Below the pieces are notes generated by a model that saw nothing but the letters and a program-made list of their open reading frames with translations, had not been told where the DNA came from and ran no database searches. This document shows, one piece after another, positions 15,881-25,105 of a stretch of 64,000 nucleotides of DNA (the first letter of the stretch is position 1; every line of letters begins with the position of its first letter). The stretch comes from Candidatus Lachnocurva vaginae. Its GTDB lineage: Bacteria > Bacillota > Clostridia > Lachnospirales > Lachnospiraceae. Both the position numbers and the translations under genes were made by a program. The stretch is taken from positions 682,001 to 746,000 of the forward strand of contig CP049781.1 in the NCBI GenBank assembly GCA_011082265.1, in the 5' to 3' direction.

Positions 15881-15924
15881 AAAGAGTAAATCGATAAAAA
15901 ATATATCGATTTACTCTTTTTATT
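15881..15924. terminator. Second bidirectional terminator
   Basis: AAAGAGTAAATCGATA (15881-15896) and its exact complement (15904-15919) form a 16-bp perfect stem with a 7-nt loop, ending in a T-rich tail. It lies between convergent transcripts. Confidence 0.75.
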
Positions 15925-15983
15925 ACAAAGATAAGAATTAGTATTTCTCTTGTATTTTTCATTCTGGTTGTATTTAAGGTAGC

Positions 15984-16011
15984 AAAAAGGGTATAAATCA
16001 ATCTACCCTTT
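15984..16011 (-). terminator. Terminator of ssrA
   Basis: On the minus strand AAAGGGTA, a 10-nt loop, TACCCTTT and then TTG; the T-run overlaps the right arm. It lies about 70 nt past the tmRNA 3' end. Confidence 0.65.
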
Positions 16012-16078
16012 CAATATGATAAACAAACCCAAAACAGTACTTAATGAAAAATAAAGAGTTCGGATATGCACAATCTAG

Positions 16079-16422
16079 TGGACTAGACGGGAGTTGAACC
16101 CGTGTCCAAAAATTAGTCCCCCGTTCTTCTACGAGCGTAGTTCTTTATTTAAATTCCTTCTTCTATACGAAAAAGAACATTCTTATAAAAGAAGTAGCTT
16201 CATAAATTCAACATCACCTCAAAGCTTTGGAAATGTTGTTACCTGCAGATTCGAGACTTTAATCCACATGTGCAGGTCCACATGGTAAAGTCCGTTGCCT
16301 TAAATTAGGCAGCGTATGCTAAATTATTATCTTCAGCGTTTAAATTTAATTTTGGAATTTAACGCATCCCGTGCGACTCGCTTCACCGGCTTCATAATCT
16401 CTGTCGAAACCATTACTAGCCC
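16079..16422 (-). ncRNA. ssrA: tmRNA
   Basis: Transfer-messenger RNA that rescues stalled ribosomes and tags the nascent chain for proteolysis. The 5' end GGGCTAG (minus strand, from 16422) pairs over 7 bp with CTAGTCC at the 3' end. The T-arm ACGGGTTCAACTCCCGT precedes it, and the conserved 5' TGGTTTCGACAGAG and AAGCGAGTCGCACGGGATGCG segments are present. The tag frame (16305-16337, minus) reads AEDNNLAYAA and stop. CCA is not encoded (discriminator A then CTA). It is one-piece, 344 nt, and not adjacent to smpB in the usual orientation. Confidence 0.96.
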
Positions 16423-16448
16423 GAATGATAATATAAATTGCTGCTATT

Positions 16449-16477
16449 ATTATATAATAAAATAGCAACTTTTTCAA
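16449..16477 (-). promoter_or_regulatory. Promoter of ssrA
   Basis: On the minus strand TTGAAA, 17-bp spacer, TATAAT. It ends 27 nt before the mature 5' end, leaving a short leader for RNase P to remove. Confidence 0.7.
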
Positions 16478-16550
16478 AGTGCTACTTCTTATTTATCTTA
16501 AATTGGAACTAATTTTAATATTTACAAGCTTTTCAATTAAAATTATTCAT

Positions 16551-16579
16551 TTGTAACAAATAGCAGTGTGGATTATAAT
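16551..16579 (+). promoter_or_regulatory. Promoter of the deoxyribosyltransferase-DUF5662-trpS unit
   Basis: TTGTAA (16551-16556), 17-bp spacer, TATAAT (16574-16579). Downstream, TTTTCGT and ACGAAAA (16611-16637) form a 7-bp inverted repeat before the first start codon. Confidence 0.65.
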
Positions 16580-16651
16580 ATATTAAAAAATATAGCTATA
16601 AAGTGAAAGGTTTTCGTTTTTATAAAATATACGAAAATTATGAGGTGAACA

Positions 16652-17116
16652 ATGGGAAATAACAAGAAATACAATGTATATTTAGCAGGAGCTTTATTTA
16701 ATGAAGCAGAAGTTAATCAGAGAAAGCTTGAAGGAAAGTTACTTAGAGAAGCATTCGGAGATAAGCTTGATGTTTATAATCCGATAGATCAACCTTTTAA
16801 CGAAGATAAGCAATCTTTGCCAACACCTGCTGATATATTTAAGCATGATACAGATGCTGTGCTTGCATCAGATTTTGTATTAGCTGATGTCACCAATGAG
16901 GATTCAGGAGTTATGTTTGAACTTGGAATTGCATATCAATCAAATAAATATATAATTGCAATAAATTCTGATATCAGGCTTGAATCAGCAAATAAATATG
17001 AAGTTCCTTCATATTCGATGAACCATTATGTTTTAGGCGGAATCGAAGAAAATGGAGTGCTGGTTCGTTCCTTTAAAGAAGCGATAGAAGAGCTTAAAAG
17101 AAAAATTGGATGTTAA
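16652..17116 (+). CDS. Nucleoside 2-deoxyribosyltransferase family protein
   Basis: Short (154 aa) Rossmann-like protein of the Nuc_deoxyrib_tr family, which exchanges bases on deoxyribose or hydrolyses deoxynucleotides. YLAGALFNEAEVNQ at the N-terminus, DTDAVLASDFVLADV (nucleoside-contacting Asp pair) and the catalytic Glu in SGVMFELGIAY are all visible. GAGGTG precedes the ATG. It heads a small operon with a DUF5662 gene and trpS, and its substrate is not set by the context. Confidence 0.85.
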   Translation: MGNNKKYNVYLAGALFNEAEVNQRKLEGKLLREAFGDKLDVYNPIDQPFNEDKQSLPTPADIFKHDTDAVLASDFVLADVTNEDSGVMFELGIAYQSNKYIIAINSDIRLESANKYEVPSYSMNHYVLGGIEENGVLVRSFKEAIEELKRKIGC

Positions 17117-17143
17117 AATCAAAAATATTAGAAGGTGATAGAA

Positions 17144-17695
17144 GTGGGTTTATTAAGAAATATCATAGGTCATTTTAATACAATAAGGCATCATAGAAAG
17201 CTTGTACGGCAGGGATGCTTTAAGGTAGGACTTTATAAACAGGGACTTATGCATGATTTATCTAAATATACATTTACGGAATTTAGAGTCGGAGCTAAGT
17301 ATTTTCAAGGATTTCGAAGCCCTAATGATGCGGAAAGAGAAGATAAAGGTTATTCTTCTGCGTGGCTTCATCATAAAGGAAGAAATAAGCATCATTTTGA
17401 GTATTGGACAGAATATTCATTAGATAAAAATGATAAAAGAATTTTAGTCGGAGTCAAAATGCCCGTAAAATATGTTGTGGAAATGGTAGTAGATAGAATA
17501 AGTGCATGTAAAACTTATCAAAAAGAAAAATATACGCAGAGGAGTCCTCTTATTTACTATGAAAATAGCAGAATAAAACCGCTTTTACATAAGGATACTA
17601 GAGAGCTTTTGGAAAAGCTTTTAACAATGGTTGCCGAAAAGGGAGAAGACTATACTTATGATTATATAAGGCGAGAAGTGTTAAAAAATTATTGA
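17144..17695 (+). CDS. DUF5662 family protein (HD-like)
   Basis: A conserved protein of unknown function, 183 aa. It is rich in His and acidic residues in an order like metal-dependent phosphohydrolases: MHDLSKYTFTE (His-Asp doublet near residue 42), WLHHKGRNKHHFEYW, and MVVDRISACKTYQK. That arrangement recalls HD-domain enzymes, but catalysis is unproven. GTG 17144 is preferred over GTG 17135, which would overlap the AGAAGGTGA ribosome site. It follows the deoxyribosyltransferase gene by 27 nt, so a nucleotide-related role is possible. Its last codons are triplicated downstream as a 36-nt tandem repeat. Confidence 0.75.
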   Translation: MGLLRNIIGHFNTIRHHRKLVRQGCFKVGLYKQGLMHDLSKYTFTEFRVGAKYFQGFRSPNDAEREDKGYSSAWLHHKGRNKHHFEYWTEYSLDKNDKRILVGVKMPVKYVVEMVVDRISACKTYQKEKYTQRSPLIYYENSRIKPLLHKDTRELLEKLLTMVAEKGEDYTYDYIRREVLKNY

Positions 17696-17780
17696 AATAT
17701 GCAAAAAAGAGAAGTGTTAAAAAATTATTGAAATATGCAAAAAAGAGAAGTGTTAAAAAATTGTTGAAATATGCAAAAAA
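17673..17780 (+). repeat. Three tandem 36-nt repeats
   Basis: Units 17673-17708, 17709-17744 and 17745-17780 differ at one base (ATT to GTT in the third). The first contains the last codons and stop of the DUF5662 gene; the third ends at the trpS ribosome site. Confidence 0.95.
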
Positions 17781-17795
17781 AGGGAGACTGAATTG

Positions 17796-18830
17796 ATGGA
17801 AGAAAAAAGCAATATTAAGAAAAAAGTGTTGTATAGCGGAATGCAGGCTACAAATATGCTTACATTAGGAAATTATTTGGGAGCACTTGAAAATTGGGTA
17901 ACGCTGCATGAAGATTACGATTGTTTTTTCGGGGTAATGGATTTACATTCTCTTACTGTAAGACAAGACCCGGTAAAATTTAGACAAACAGCAAAATCTC
18001 TGTATGCACTTTTTGTTGCAGCGGGACTTGATCCGAAAGAAAATTGTATATATTACCAGTCTCATGTTCCTGCTCATGCATATCTCGGCTGGATACTGGA
18101 TTGCTTTACATATACAGGGGAATTATCAAGAATGACTCAGTTTAAGGATAAGTCTAAGAAAAATGCCGATAATGTAAATGCCGGACTTTTCACTTATCCC
18201 GTTCTTATGGCTTCGGATATCCTTTTATATCAAACAGATTTAGTCCCGGTAGGAAAAGACCAAAAACAGCATCTTGAAATAGCACGTACAATCTCACAGA
18301 GATTTAATGGCATTTATGGAGATATATTTAAGATCCCTGAAGGATATTTTGGAAAAACTAATGCAAAGATTATGTCGCTTCAGGATCCTACAAAGAAAAT
18401 GAGTAAATCTGATGATAATGTAAATGCTTCTGTATTCCTTTTAGATGATAAAGATACAATTATAAGAAAATTTAAAAAAGCTGTTACAGATTCTGAAGCT
18501 AAAGTTTATTTCGATGAAGAAAATAAGCCTGGTATCTCAAATCTTATGAATATTTATAGTTCAGTAACGAAAAAGAACTATGATGAAATCCAAAAAGAGT
18601 TTGAAGGTAGAGGATATGGTGACTTTAAGATGGCAGTAGGAGAAGCTGTAGCAAAAAAACTTTCTCCTCTTCAGGAAAACTATAAAAAACTTATGGCTGA
18701 TAAGTCATATATAGAAGAATGTATAAAAGAAAATGATAAAAAGGCTGCATATATTGCAGAAAAAACTCTTAGAAAAGTAAGAAGAAAAATAGGTCTTGTA
18801 GATATGCCGGATTATATAAGCTTTAAATAG
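17796..18830 (+). CDS. trpS: Tryptophanyl-tRNA synthetase
   Basis: Class I aminoacyl-tRNA synthetase charging tRNA-Trp, 344 aa, cytosolic dimer. The HIGH-like motif is LGNYLGAL near residue 26, the tryptophan pocket includes FTYPVLMASDILLYQ and VGKDQKQHLE, and the KMSKS loop is present as KKMSKSDDN. GGGAG lies nine bases before ATG 17796; the adjacent TTG 17793 is an alternative. No T-box leader is seen; it is the third gene of its operon. Confidence 0.96.
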   Translation: MEEKSNIKKKVLYSGMQATNMLTLGNYLGALENWVTLHEDYDCFFGVMDLHSLTVRQDPVKFRQTAKSLYALFVAAGLDPKENCIYYQSHVPAHAYLGWILDCFTYTGELSRMTQFKDKSKKNADNVNAGLFTYPVLMASDILLYQTDLVPVGKDQKQHLEIARTISQRFNGIYGDIFKIPEGYFGKTNAKIMSLQDPTKKMSKSDDNVNASVFLLDDKDTIIRKFKKAVTDSEAKVYFDEENKPGISNLMNIYSSVTKKNYDEIQKEFEGRGYGDFKMAVGEAVAKKLSPLQENYKKLMADKSYIEECIKENDKKAAYIAEKTLRKVRRKIGLVDMPDYISFK

Positions 18831-18894
18831 AGGATAAATATATAATTTATAGTAATATATTTAAGTAGTGTGTGCTTTATAAATTTGACAAGCT

Positions 18895-18934
18895 TATAAA
18901 TGTGTGAGTCTTAGATTGTACGCATTTATATTTT
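18895..18934 (+). terminator. Hairpin after trpS
   Basis: TATAAATGTGT pairs with ACGCATTTATA (one wobble) and is followed by TTTTC. It lies between convergent trpS and dprA. Confidence 0.5.
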
Positions 18935-18936
18935 CA

Positions 18937-20082
18937 CTATACTTTAATAAAATAATCTGGAAATATTTCATTTATTTTATGTTTATCTATAAGTGACTGA
19001 ATGTTTTTATAAAAGTCATTTTCACTAAGATTACATTTTGAGAAAATACTGTCTATATGTGTTGCGTAGTAATCAATTTCATTAAAAATTGTAAGTTCCT
19101 CTTTTGACATAAAATCGGTTTGTGAATCAAAAGAGGAGCTTTTTTTATCCTTTTTATATAAATTAAGACTTTTAATTAATGAATCCATTGATTCAATTAA
19201 AACTGCTCCTTCATTTATAATTTTATTTGTCCCTGTGCTTAAATTATCAGTAATTCTTCCCGGAACGGCATAAATATCTCTTCCATATTCTTCAGCAAGC
19301 TTTGCAGTAATTAAAGATCCACTTTTTAATTTTGCTTCAACTACAATAAGAGATTGAGAAAGTCCTGCTATAATTCTATTCCTTCGTGGAAAATGAAAGG
19401 CTATAGGAGGAGTTTTAGGAGGATATTCTGAAATTATAAGCCCTTTTTCTATGATTTCATTATAAATTTTTCGATTTCTATTAGGATAGCATATATTAGC
19501 TCCGCATCCCAATATTGCAGCAGTAAATCCTTTCCCTTTTAAAGCGCCTCTATGGGATGCTGTATCAATTCCATTTGCCATACCAGATATAATATTAATG
19601 GAATATGAGGATAAAATTTCTGCAAGTTCTTCTGCTATGGAAATTCCGTAGCTTGTACACATCCTTGCACCAACTATGGAAACAGAGGGACGTTCCAACA
19701 TATTTTTAAGCTCCTTTATATTTCCTTTCACATAAAGAACGATAGGAGGGTCGGGAATAATTTTTAGAAGGGGAGGATATAAAAGTGAATTTATTGGAAT
19801 TACATGTATATTTTCCTTCTCACATTCCTTTAAAATGTCAGTATTAAACTTCCTTTTTTCGTCTTTAAATTTTAAAAGCTCTTCTAAATTAAATCCGCCT
19901 TTTTCTATTAAAAGTAAATCCGGAGCATTAAAAATCTCTTTAAATATAGATATACATTTTGAAGAATTAAGAGAGTATAAGCTCTTTATCAGGCGAAGTT
20001 TTTTGATATTCGATATCTCAACAGAAGAATACCAAATTGCATACTTGGATTCTTCTGTATATTCATTAATCATTTTTTCCAT
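18937..20082 (-). CDS. dprA: DNA processing protein DprA/Smf
   Basis: Protects incoming single-stranded DNA and loads RecA during natural transformation; 381 aa. The Rossmann-type DprA domain (about residues 105-300) has VSIVGARMCTSYG, ISGMANGIDTASHRGAL, GCGANICYPNRNR, FPRRNRIIAGLS and a KLAEEYGRDIYAVPG segment. The C-terminus is a winged-helix-like DprA_WH region. In non-competent bacteria the gene is still common. It is followed on the same strand by the ComM-like gene upstream, giving a two-gene DNA-uptake cluster next to topA, as in many Firmicutes. Confidence 0.94.
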   Translation of the reverse strand: MEKMINEYTEESKYAIWYSSVEISNIKKLRLIKSLYSLNSSKCISIFKEIFNAPDLLLIEKGGFNLEELLKFKDEKRKFNTDILKECEKENIHVIPINSLLYPPLLKIIPDPPIVLYVKGNIKELKNMLERPSVSIVGARMCTSYGISIAEELAEILSSYSINIISGMANGIDTASHRGALKGKGFTAAILGCGANICYPNRNRKIYNEIIEKGLIISEYPPKTPPIAFHFPRRNRIIAGLSQSLIVVEAKLKSGSLITAKLAEEYGRDIYAVPGRITDNLSTGTNKIINEGAVLIESMDSLIKSLNLYKKDKKSSSFDSQTDFMSKEELTIFNEIDYYATHIDSIFSKCNLSENDFYKNIQSLIDKHKINEIFPDYFIKV

Positions 20083-20177
20083 AATATATAAGAAACCTCA
20101 TTGTAATTAACTATTTACTAAAAAAGTTTAAAATGTGACTTTAAATATGAATATACGCACATTAAATACTTTGTTAC

Positions 20178-21752
20178 TTAATGAAAAATTGAAATTCTGT
20201 CTCTAAATCTTAAAGCAGTATCAATATCTTTTATGCTTATCTCATTTTCTTTATTAAGGTCTGCAATTGTTCTTGATAATTTTAAAATTTTATGATAAGC
20301 ACGTATAGATAAATCCATATTCTTAGTCCTTTTTATAAGATATTCATTTACGTCCTCTTTTAAAGAGCAGTAAGTGTTTATTTTGGACGACGGGATTTTG
20401 CTATTATATTTTATAGATGTGCCATAAAAACGTTTCTTTTGTATTTCGATAGCATCAAGTATATTTCTTTTCATATTATAAGAACTCATTTCATCTGAAT
20501 CGCTTAGTGAACTTATTTTTATAGGAGATACGCTACAAGTTAAATCAATTCTGTCTAAAATAGGCCCGGAAAGTTTTGAAAGATACCTTTCTATATCATT
20601 TTTAGAGCAGTTACATTTGCTAAGATTTGGGTAGTAACCGCATGGACATGGATTTGATGAAGCTATAAGCATAAAATCTGCAGGAAATGTAACTGAATAT
20701 CCTGATTTTGAAATACTTATTATATGTTCTTCTAAAGGCTGCCTTAGTGATTCCAAAATACTTCGTTTAAATTCCAAAATTTCGTCTAAAAATAAGACTC
20801 CATTTGTAGCAAGGGTTATTTCTCCCGGAGTCGGGTGAGTTCCTCCTCCCAGCATGCCGAACTGTGAAATTGAGTGATGAGGAGACCTAAAAGGCCTTTT
20901 ATCAATGAGAGGAGAGTTATCATTAAATAATCCTGCAGCGGAATATATCTTTGAAATTTCAATTTTCTCGTTCAATGTAACTTTAGGAAGGATTGACGGA
21001 ACTAAAGATGCTGCATAACTTTTCCCGGTTCCCGGAGGTCCGATAAGAAGAATATTATGCATTCCACTTACAGCAATTTCAATAGCTTTTTTTAGAGTCG
21101 GATTTCCTCTAAGGTATGAAAAATCAGCTTCATTTTCTTCAGATAAATCGTTCTTTTCGCTTTCTATAGAATTATTTCCTTCTATGCCATTAGATAAATT
21201 GTTTTTATTATTTTTATTAAATATAAGCTTATCGTCAATTTCTCTATTTCTTAGTATATTAATTACACTTTTTAAAGAATTTACAGGAATCACTTTAACG
21301 TCTGATATAATAGATGCTTCATTCTTATTTTCCTCAGGAACAAAAATATATGAAATTTTATTTTTTAAACAGTTAAGCACGCATGACAATACACCTCTTA
21401 CAGGCAATATGTCACCTGAAAGATTCATTTCTCCGATAAACATAATATCTTTAAGGTTATCGGTTGGAATTTCCCCCATTGCTCCGAGTATTGCAATTGC
21501 AATCGGAAGGTCAAAGCTTGAACCGGATTTTTTTATAGAAGCGGGAGATATATTTACTGTTATTTTTTTAGCGGGAAATTGTACATTTGAATTCTTGATA
21601 GCAGTTTTAATCCTGTCTTTTGATTCTTTTATATCACTTGACAAAAAACCAACCATCGAAAAGTACGGCATACCGCTGCTTACATCTGCTTCACACGATA
21701 CATCAATTGAGTTAATTCCATACAAAATTGATGTTTTTACAGCACAATACAA
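20178..21752 (-). CDS. YifB/ComM family Mg-chelatase-like AAA+ ATPase
   Basis: ComM-type helicase, known in Gram-negatives to aid branch migration in transformation. The 524-aa protein has an N-terminal Lon-protease-like fold (GSSFDLPIAIAILGA), an AAA+ core with Walker A GPPGTGKSYAA (about residue 239) and Walker B GVLFLDEI, a Cys cluster (NPCPCGYYPN with CNCS) and a C-terminal Mg-chelatase helical domain (RAYHKILKLSRTIADL). The start is TTG 21752 after AAAGGAGGA; the sequence from there aligns with the usual YifB N-terminus. Expressed with dprA. Confidence 0.92.
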   Translation of the reverse strand: MYCAVKTSILYGINSIDVSCEADVSSGMPYFSMVGFLSSDIKESKDRIKTAIKNSNVQFPAKKITVNISPASIKKSGSSFDLPIAIAILGAMGEIPTDNLKDIMFIGEMNLSGDILPVRGVLSCVLNCLKNKISYIFVPEENKNEASIISDVKVIPVNSLKSVINILRNREIDDKLIFNKNNKNNLSNGIEGNNSIESEKNDLSEENEADFSYLRGNPTLKKAIEIAVSGMHNILLIGPPGTGKSYAASLVPSILPKVTLNEKIEISKIYSAAGLFNDNSPLIDKRPFRSPHHSISQFGMLGGGTHPTPGEITLATNGVLFLDEILEFKRSILESLRQPLEEHIISISKSGYSVTFPADFMLIASSNPCPCGYYPNLSKCNCSKNDIERYLSKLSGPILDRIDLTCSVSPIKISSLSDSDEMSSYNMKRNILDAIEIQKKRFYGTSIKYNSKIPSSKINTYCSLKEDVNEYLIKRTKNMDLSIRAYHKILKLSRTIADLNKENEISIKDIDTALRFRDRISIFH

Positions 21753-21943
21753 AAATAATTTCCTCCTTTGTTTTAAAAGACAGATAAATTTTTTTAAATA
21801 TTTTCTTGATTTTTTTTTATTTATTTTCTAATATGCTATCGTATATTAGTTCAGGAATTTGTTAAGAATAGTTCTTCAATATTAAAAATTAATAAAAAAT
21901 TATAAAGAATAAGTGCCACTTTTTTAATAAAGATAAAAAAATA

Positions 21944-21972
21944 TTGAATTATGCTTTTTTATATTGTATATT
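21944..21972 (+). promoter_or_regulatory. Promoter of topA
   Basis: TTGAAT (21944-21949), 17-bp spacer, TATATT (21967-21972), 37 nt before the topA start. Confidence 0.55.
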
Positions 21973-22009
21973 ATGAAAAGTTTGTTGAAAATGTATAAGG
22001 AGTTTTTAG

Positions 22010-24094
22010 ATGGCAAAGAATTTGGTTATAGTAGAGTCTCCTACTAAGGTCAAGACTATTAAAAAATTTTTGGGAAAAAATTATGAGGTTGTGGCATCAT
22101 TGGGACATGTTAGGGATTTACCGAAAAGCCAAATGGGTATAGAAATTGAAAACGATTTTGAGCCTAAGTACATTACGATAAGAGGTAAAGGAGAGCTCCT
22201 TTCTGCACTTAGAAAAAAAGTTAAAAAAGCAGATGAAATATATCTTGCAACCGATCCAGACCGTGAAGGAGAAGCTATATCATGGCACCTTTTTTTTGCT
22301 TTAAAGCTTGCAGAACAAAAAGATAAAAAGGTGTATAGAATAGCATTCAATGAAATTACAAAAAATGCGGTAAAAGAGGCGATAAAAAATCATAGAGAAA
22401 TTGATATGAATTTAGTTGATGCTCAGCAGGCAAGAAGAGTTCTAGACAGGCTTGTAGGTTACAATATAAGCCCGCTTTTATGGGCAAAAGTTAAAAGAGG
22501 ACTTTCAGCAGGAAGAGTTCAGTCAGCTGCACTTAGGATTATTTCAGACAGAGAAGATGAGATAAATGCATTTATTCCTAAAGAATTTTATACAATTGAT
22601 GTAACTTTATCTCATGACAAAAATAAGAAAATTAAGGTTTCATTTTTCGGAGAAAATAATAAAAAACTTGAGATTACTGATAAGGATACATTAAAAAGAA
22701 TTACAAAGGAAATTGAAAAAAATGATTTTTTTGTATCGTCCATAAAACAGACAAAAAAGGAGAGAAAATCTCCTAATCCTTTTACAACAAGTACAATGCA
22801 GCAGGAAGCTGTAAAAGCTTTAAATTTTTCTACACAAAAAACTATGAGAGTTGCACAGCAGCTGTATGAAGGAATTAATATAAAAGGAAAAGGACAGATA
22901 GGCCTTATTACCTATTTAAGAACGGATTCAACAAGAATTTCTAATGAAGCAAAACAGGCGTCTATAAACTTTATTTCAGAAAATTATGGTAAAGAATTTG
23001 TAAATATAGGTGAGAAATACAAAAAGACGGGAAGGAATGTACAGGATGCTCATGAAGCTATAAGACCTACGAATATAGAGATATTGCCGAGTGAGATTAA
23101 GGATTCTTTAACGAGAGACCAATTCAAGCTCTATAACCTCATATGGAAGAGATTCGTGGCGAGTCAAATGCAAGCTGCTATTTTTTCAATTACCAATGTA
23201 AAAATTTCTTGTGGAAAGCTGTTGTTTTCAGGAAGCGTTTCGAAGGTTACATTTGAAGGATTTAGACTTATTTATAAAGAGTCGTCAGACGAAGGTGTAG
23301 AAAAAAATAATGGAATCTTGGATTTATCCGAAAAATCAAAGCTTAAGCTTGTAAATCACGAAGAAATACAGCATTTTACTAATCCGCCTGCACACTTTAC
23401 GGAAGCATCGCTTGTAAAAATTCTGGAAGATAATGGAATTGGTAGGCCTAGTACTTATGCACCTACAATTGCTACGCTTTTAAAAAGAAGATATGTAACT
23501 AAAGAAAGCAAAAATCTTTACATGACTGAGATTGGAGAAACTGTAAATAATATAATGAAAGATTCTTTTCCAAATATTGTAAATACTGAGTTTACGGCAG
23601 ATATGGAAGGCCTTTTAGATAAAGTGGAAGAAGGTGAAATTGAGTGGAAAAGTATAATTAGAGATTTTTATCCGGACTTTAAGGTTCTTGTGGAAAAAGC
23701 TGAAAAAGAATTAGAAAAAGTTCAGATAAAGGATGAAGAGACGGACATTGTTTGTGAAAATTGCGGGAGACATATGGTTATAAAATATGGACCGCATGGT
23801 AAGTTTTTAGCATGTCCGGGTTTCCCGGATTGTAGAAATACGAAACCGTATATTGAAAAAATCGGTGTGAAATGTCCTCTTTGTCATAAAGAAATTGTAC
23901 TTAGAAAGACAAAAAAAGGAAGAAAATTTTACGGATGTGAAAATTATCCGGAATGTAATTTTATAAGTTGGCAAAAGCCTCTTGATAAAGCGTGCCCTAA
24001 ATGTAATAGGTATATGGTTTTAAAGGGCAAAAAGATAGCTTGCTCCGATAAGGAATGCGGTTATACTGAGGATTATGCTACTGTAAAAAAATAA
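22010..24094 (+). CDS. topA: DNA topoisomerase I
   Basis: Type IA topoisomerase relaxing negative supercoils, 694 aa. The N-terminal TOPRIM domain starts LVIVESPTKVKTI and holds the metal-binding DPDREGE (residues 82-88). The catalytic Tyr is Y302 in ITYLRTDSTRIS. Three C-terminal zinc-finger-like Cys4 units follow (C-x2-C pairs at about 577-600, 622-650 and 662-684). AAGGAG lies before the ATG. The order dprA-topA-codY-flgB matches B. subtilis and many Clostridia. Confidence 0.97.
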   Translation: MAKNLVIVESPTKVKTIKKFLGKNYEVVASLGHVRDLPKSQMGIEIENDFEPKYITIRGKGELLSALRKKVKKADEIYLATDPDREGEAISWHLFFALKLAEQKDKKVYRIAFNEITKNAVKEAIKNHREIDMNLVDAQQARRVLDRLVGYNISPLLWAKVKRGLSAGRVQSAALRIISDREDEINAFIPKEFYTIDVTLSHDKNKKIKVSFFGENNKKLEITDKDTLKRITKEIEKNDFFVSSIKQTKKERKSPNPFTTSTMQQEAVKALNFSTQKTMRVAQQLYEGINIKGKGQIGLITYLRTDSTRISNEAKQASINFISENYGKEFVNIGEKYKKTGRNVQDAHEAIRPTNIEILPSEIKDSLTRDQFKLYNLIWKRFVASQMQAAIFSITNVKISCGKLLFSGSVSKVTFEGFRLIYKESSDEGVEKNNGILDLSEKSKLKLVNHEEIQHFTNPPAHFTEASLVKILEDNGIGRPSTYAPTIATLLKRRYVTKESKNLYMTEIGETVNNIMKDSFPNIVNTEFTADMEGLLDKVEEGEIEWKSIIRDFYPDFKVLVEKAEKELEKVQIKDEETDIVCENCGRHMVIKYGPHGKFLACPGFPDCRNTKPYIEKIGVKCPLCHKEIVLRKTKKGRKFYGCENYPECNFISWQKPLDKACPKCNRYMVLKGKKIACSDKECGYTEDYATVKK

Positions 24095-24097
24095 AAG

Positions 24098-24125
24098 TTT
24101 ACAAAATAAAAAAATTTGATAGAAT
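24098..24125 (+). promoter_or_regulatory. Possible promoter of codY
   Basis: TTTACA (24098-24103), 16-bp spacer, TAGAAT (24120-24125), in the 69-nt topA-codY gap. Confidence 0.35.
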
Positions 24126-24163
24126 GTTTACCGGTAATACGGGATAAGGAAAGAGGAAAAGAC

Positions 24164-24946
24164 ATGGGAGTAGAATTACTTGATAAGACTAGGAAAATAA
24201 ACCACTTGCTGCACAACAACCATAAAATTAAGGTCGTTTTTGACGATATTTGTGCTGTCCTTACCGACATTTTAGATTCTAATGTAATCGTAATTAGTAG
24301 AAAAGGTAAGGTACTCGGAGCATCAAAAAATGATAAGATTGTGGAAATAGAAGAGCTTTTAAATATGAAAGTCGGAAGTTTCATTGATACTATGTTAAAT
24401 GAAAGACTTTTGGGAGTTCTTTCTACAAAAGAAAATGTAAATCTTATGACACTAGGATTTAAAAATGAAGAAATTTCTAAAATTTCCGCAATTATAACAC
24501 CTATAGATATCGCTGGAGAGAGACTTGGAACAATTTTCTTTTATAGAAATAATAAACCATATAATATAGATGACATTATTCTTTGCGAGTATGGAACAAC
24601 GGTAGTAGGTCTTGAAATGATGCGTTCTGTTAATGAAGAAAATGAGGAAAAAGCAAGAAAGAAACAGGTTGTAGAATCTGCAATAAGCACACTTTCTTAT
24701 TCAGAACTTCAGGCAATAATTCATATCTTGGATGAAATGAAAGGAAATGAATCAATAGTAGTTGCTTCAAAGATTGCGGATAAGGTTGGAATAACTAGAT
24801 CTGTAATCGTTAATGCATTAAGAAAATTTGAAAGTGCAGGAGTTATTGAATCAAGAAGCTCGGGAATGAAAGGAACTTATATCAAAGTTATAAATGATTT
24901 AATATTTGATGAACTTGATGAAATAAAAAAAAGAGAACATTCATAA
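24164..24946 (+). CDS. codY: GTP-sensing transcriptional regulator CodY
   Basis: Global repressor that binds branched-chain amino acids and GTP and switches off nutrient-scavenging genes, including flagellar ones in some Firmicutes. The 260-aa protein has an N-terminal GAF domain (about 1-150), a helical linker and a winged HTH near the C-terminus (ASKIADKVGITRSVIVNAL, RKFESAGVIESRS, GMKGTYIKV), nearly identical in pattern to B. subtilis CodY. ATG 24164 starts at the conserved MGVELLDKTRKIN with AAAGAGG upstream; the longer frame from 24116 is not needed. Confidence 0.96.
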   Translation: MGVELLDKTRKINHLLHNNHKIKVVFDDICAVLTDILDSNVIVISRKGKVLGASKNDKIVEIEELLNMKVGSFIDTMLNERLLGVLSTKENVNLMTLGFKNEEISKISAIITPIDIAGERLGTIFFYRNNKPYNIDDIILCEYGTTVVGLEMMRSVNEENEEKARKKQVVESAISTLSYSELQAIIHILDEMKGNESIVVASKIADKVGITRSVIVNALRKFESAGVIESRSSGMKGTYIKVINDLIFDELDEIKKREHS

Positions 24947-24976
24947 ATTAAATATGAATATGAAAATAAAAAAATA

Positions 24977-25018
24977 CTTTTCAGCAATAATTTAATTTAG
25001 CTGAAAGGCATTTTTTTT
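24977..25018 (+). terminator. Terminator after codY
   Basis: CTTTTCAGC pairs with GCTGAAAGG around an A/T loop and is followed by CATTTTTTTT. It separates codY from the flagellar operon. Confidence 0.85.
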
Positions 25019-25105
25019 GTTTTTTTATATGTAATGCAGTATATTAAAAGTTAAACAATTATGTAGTATAATCAGATTTTGAAGATGCTATATACAGAAA
25101 AGTTG

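Noticed and set aside
16094..16288. 64-codon plus-strand frame
   Set aside because: It lies wholly inside tmRNA on the other strand.
17781..17900. T-box leader for trpS
   Set aside because: The gene follows the upstream repeat directly; no specifier stem or T-box sequence is visible.
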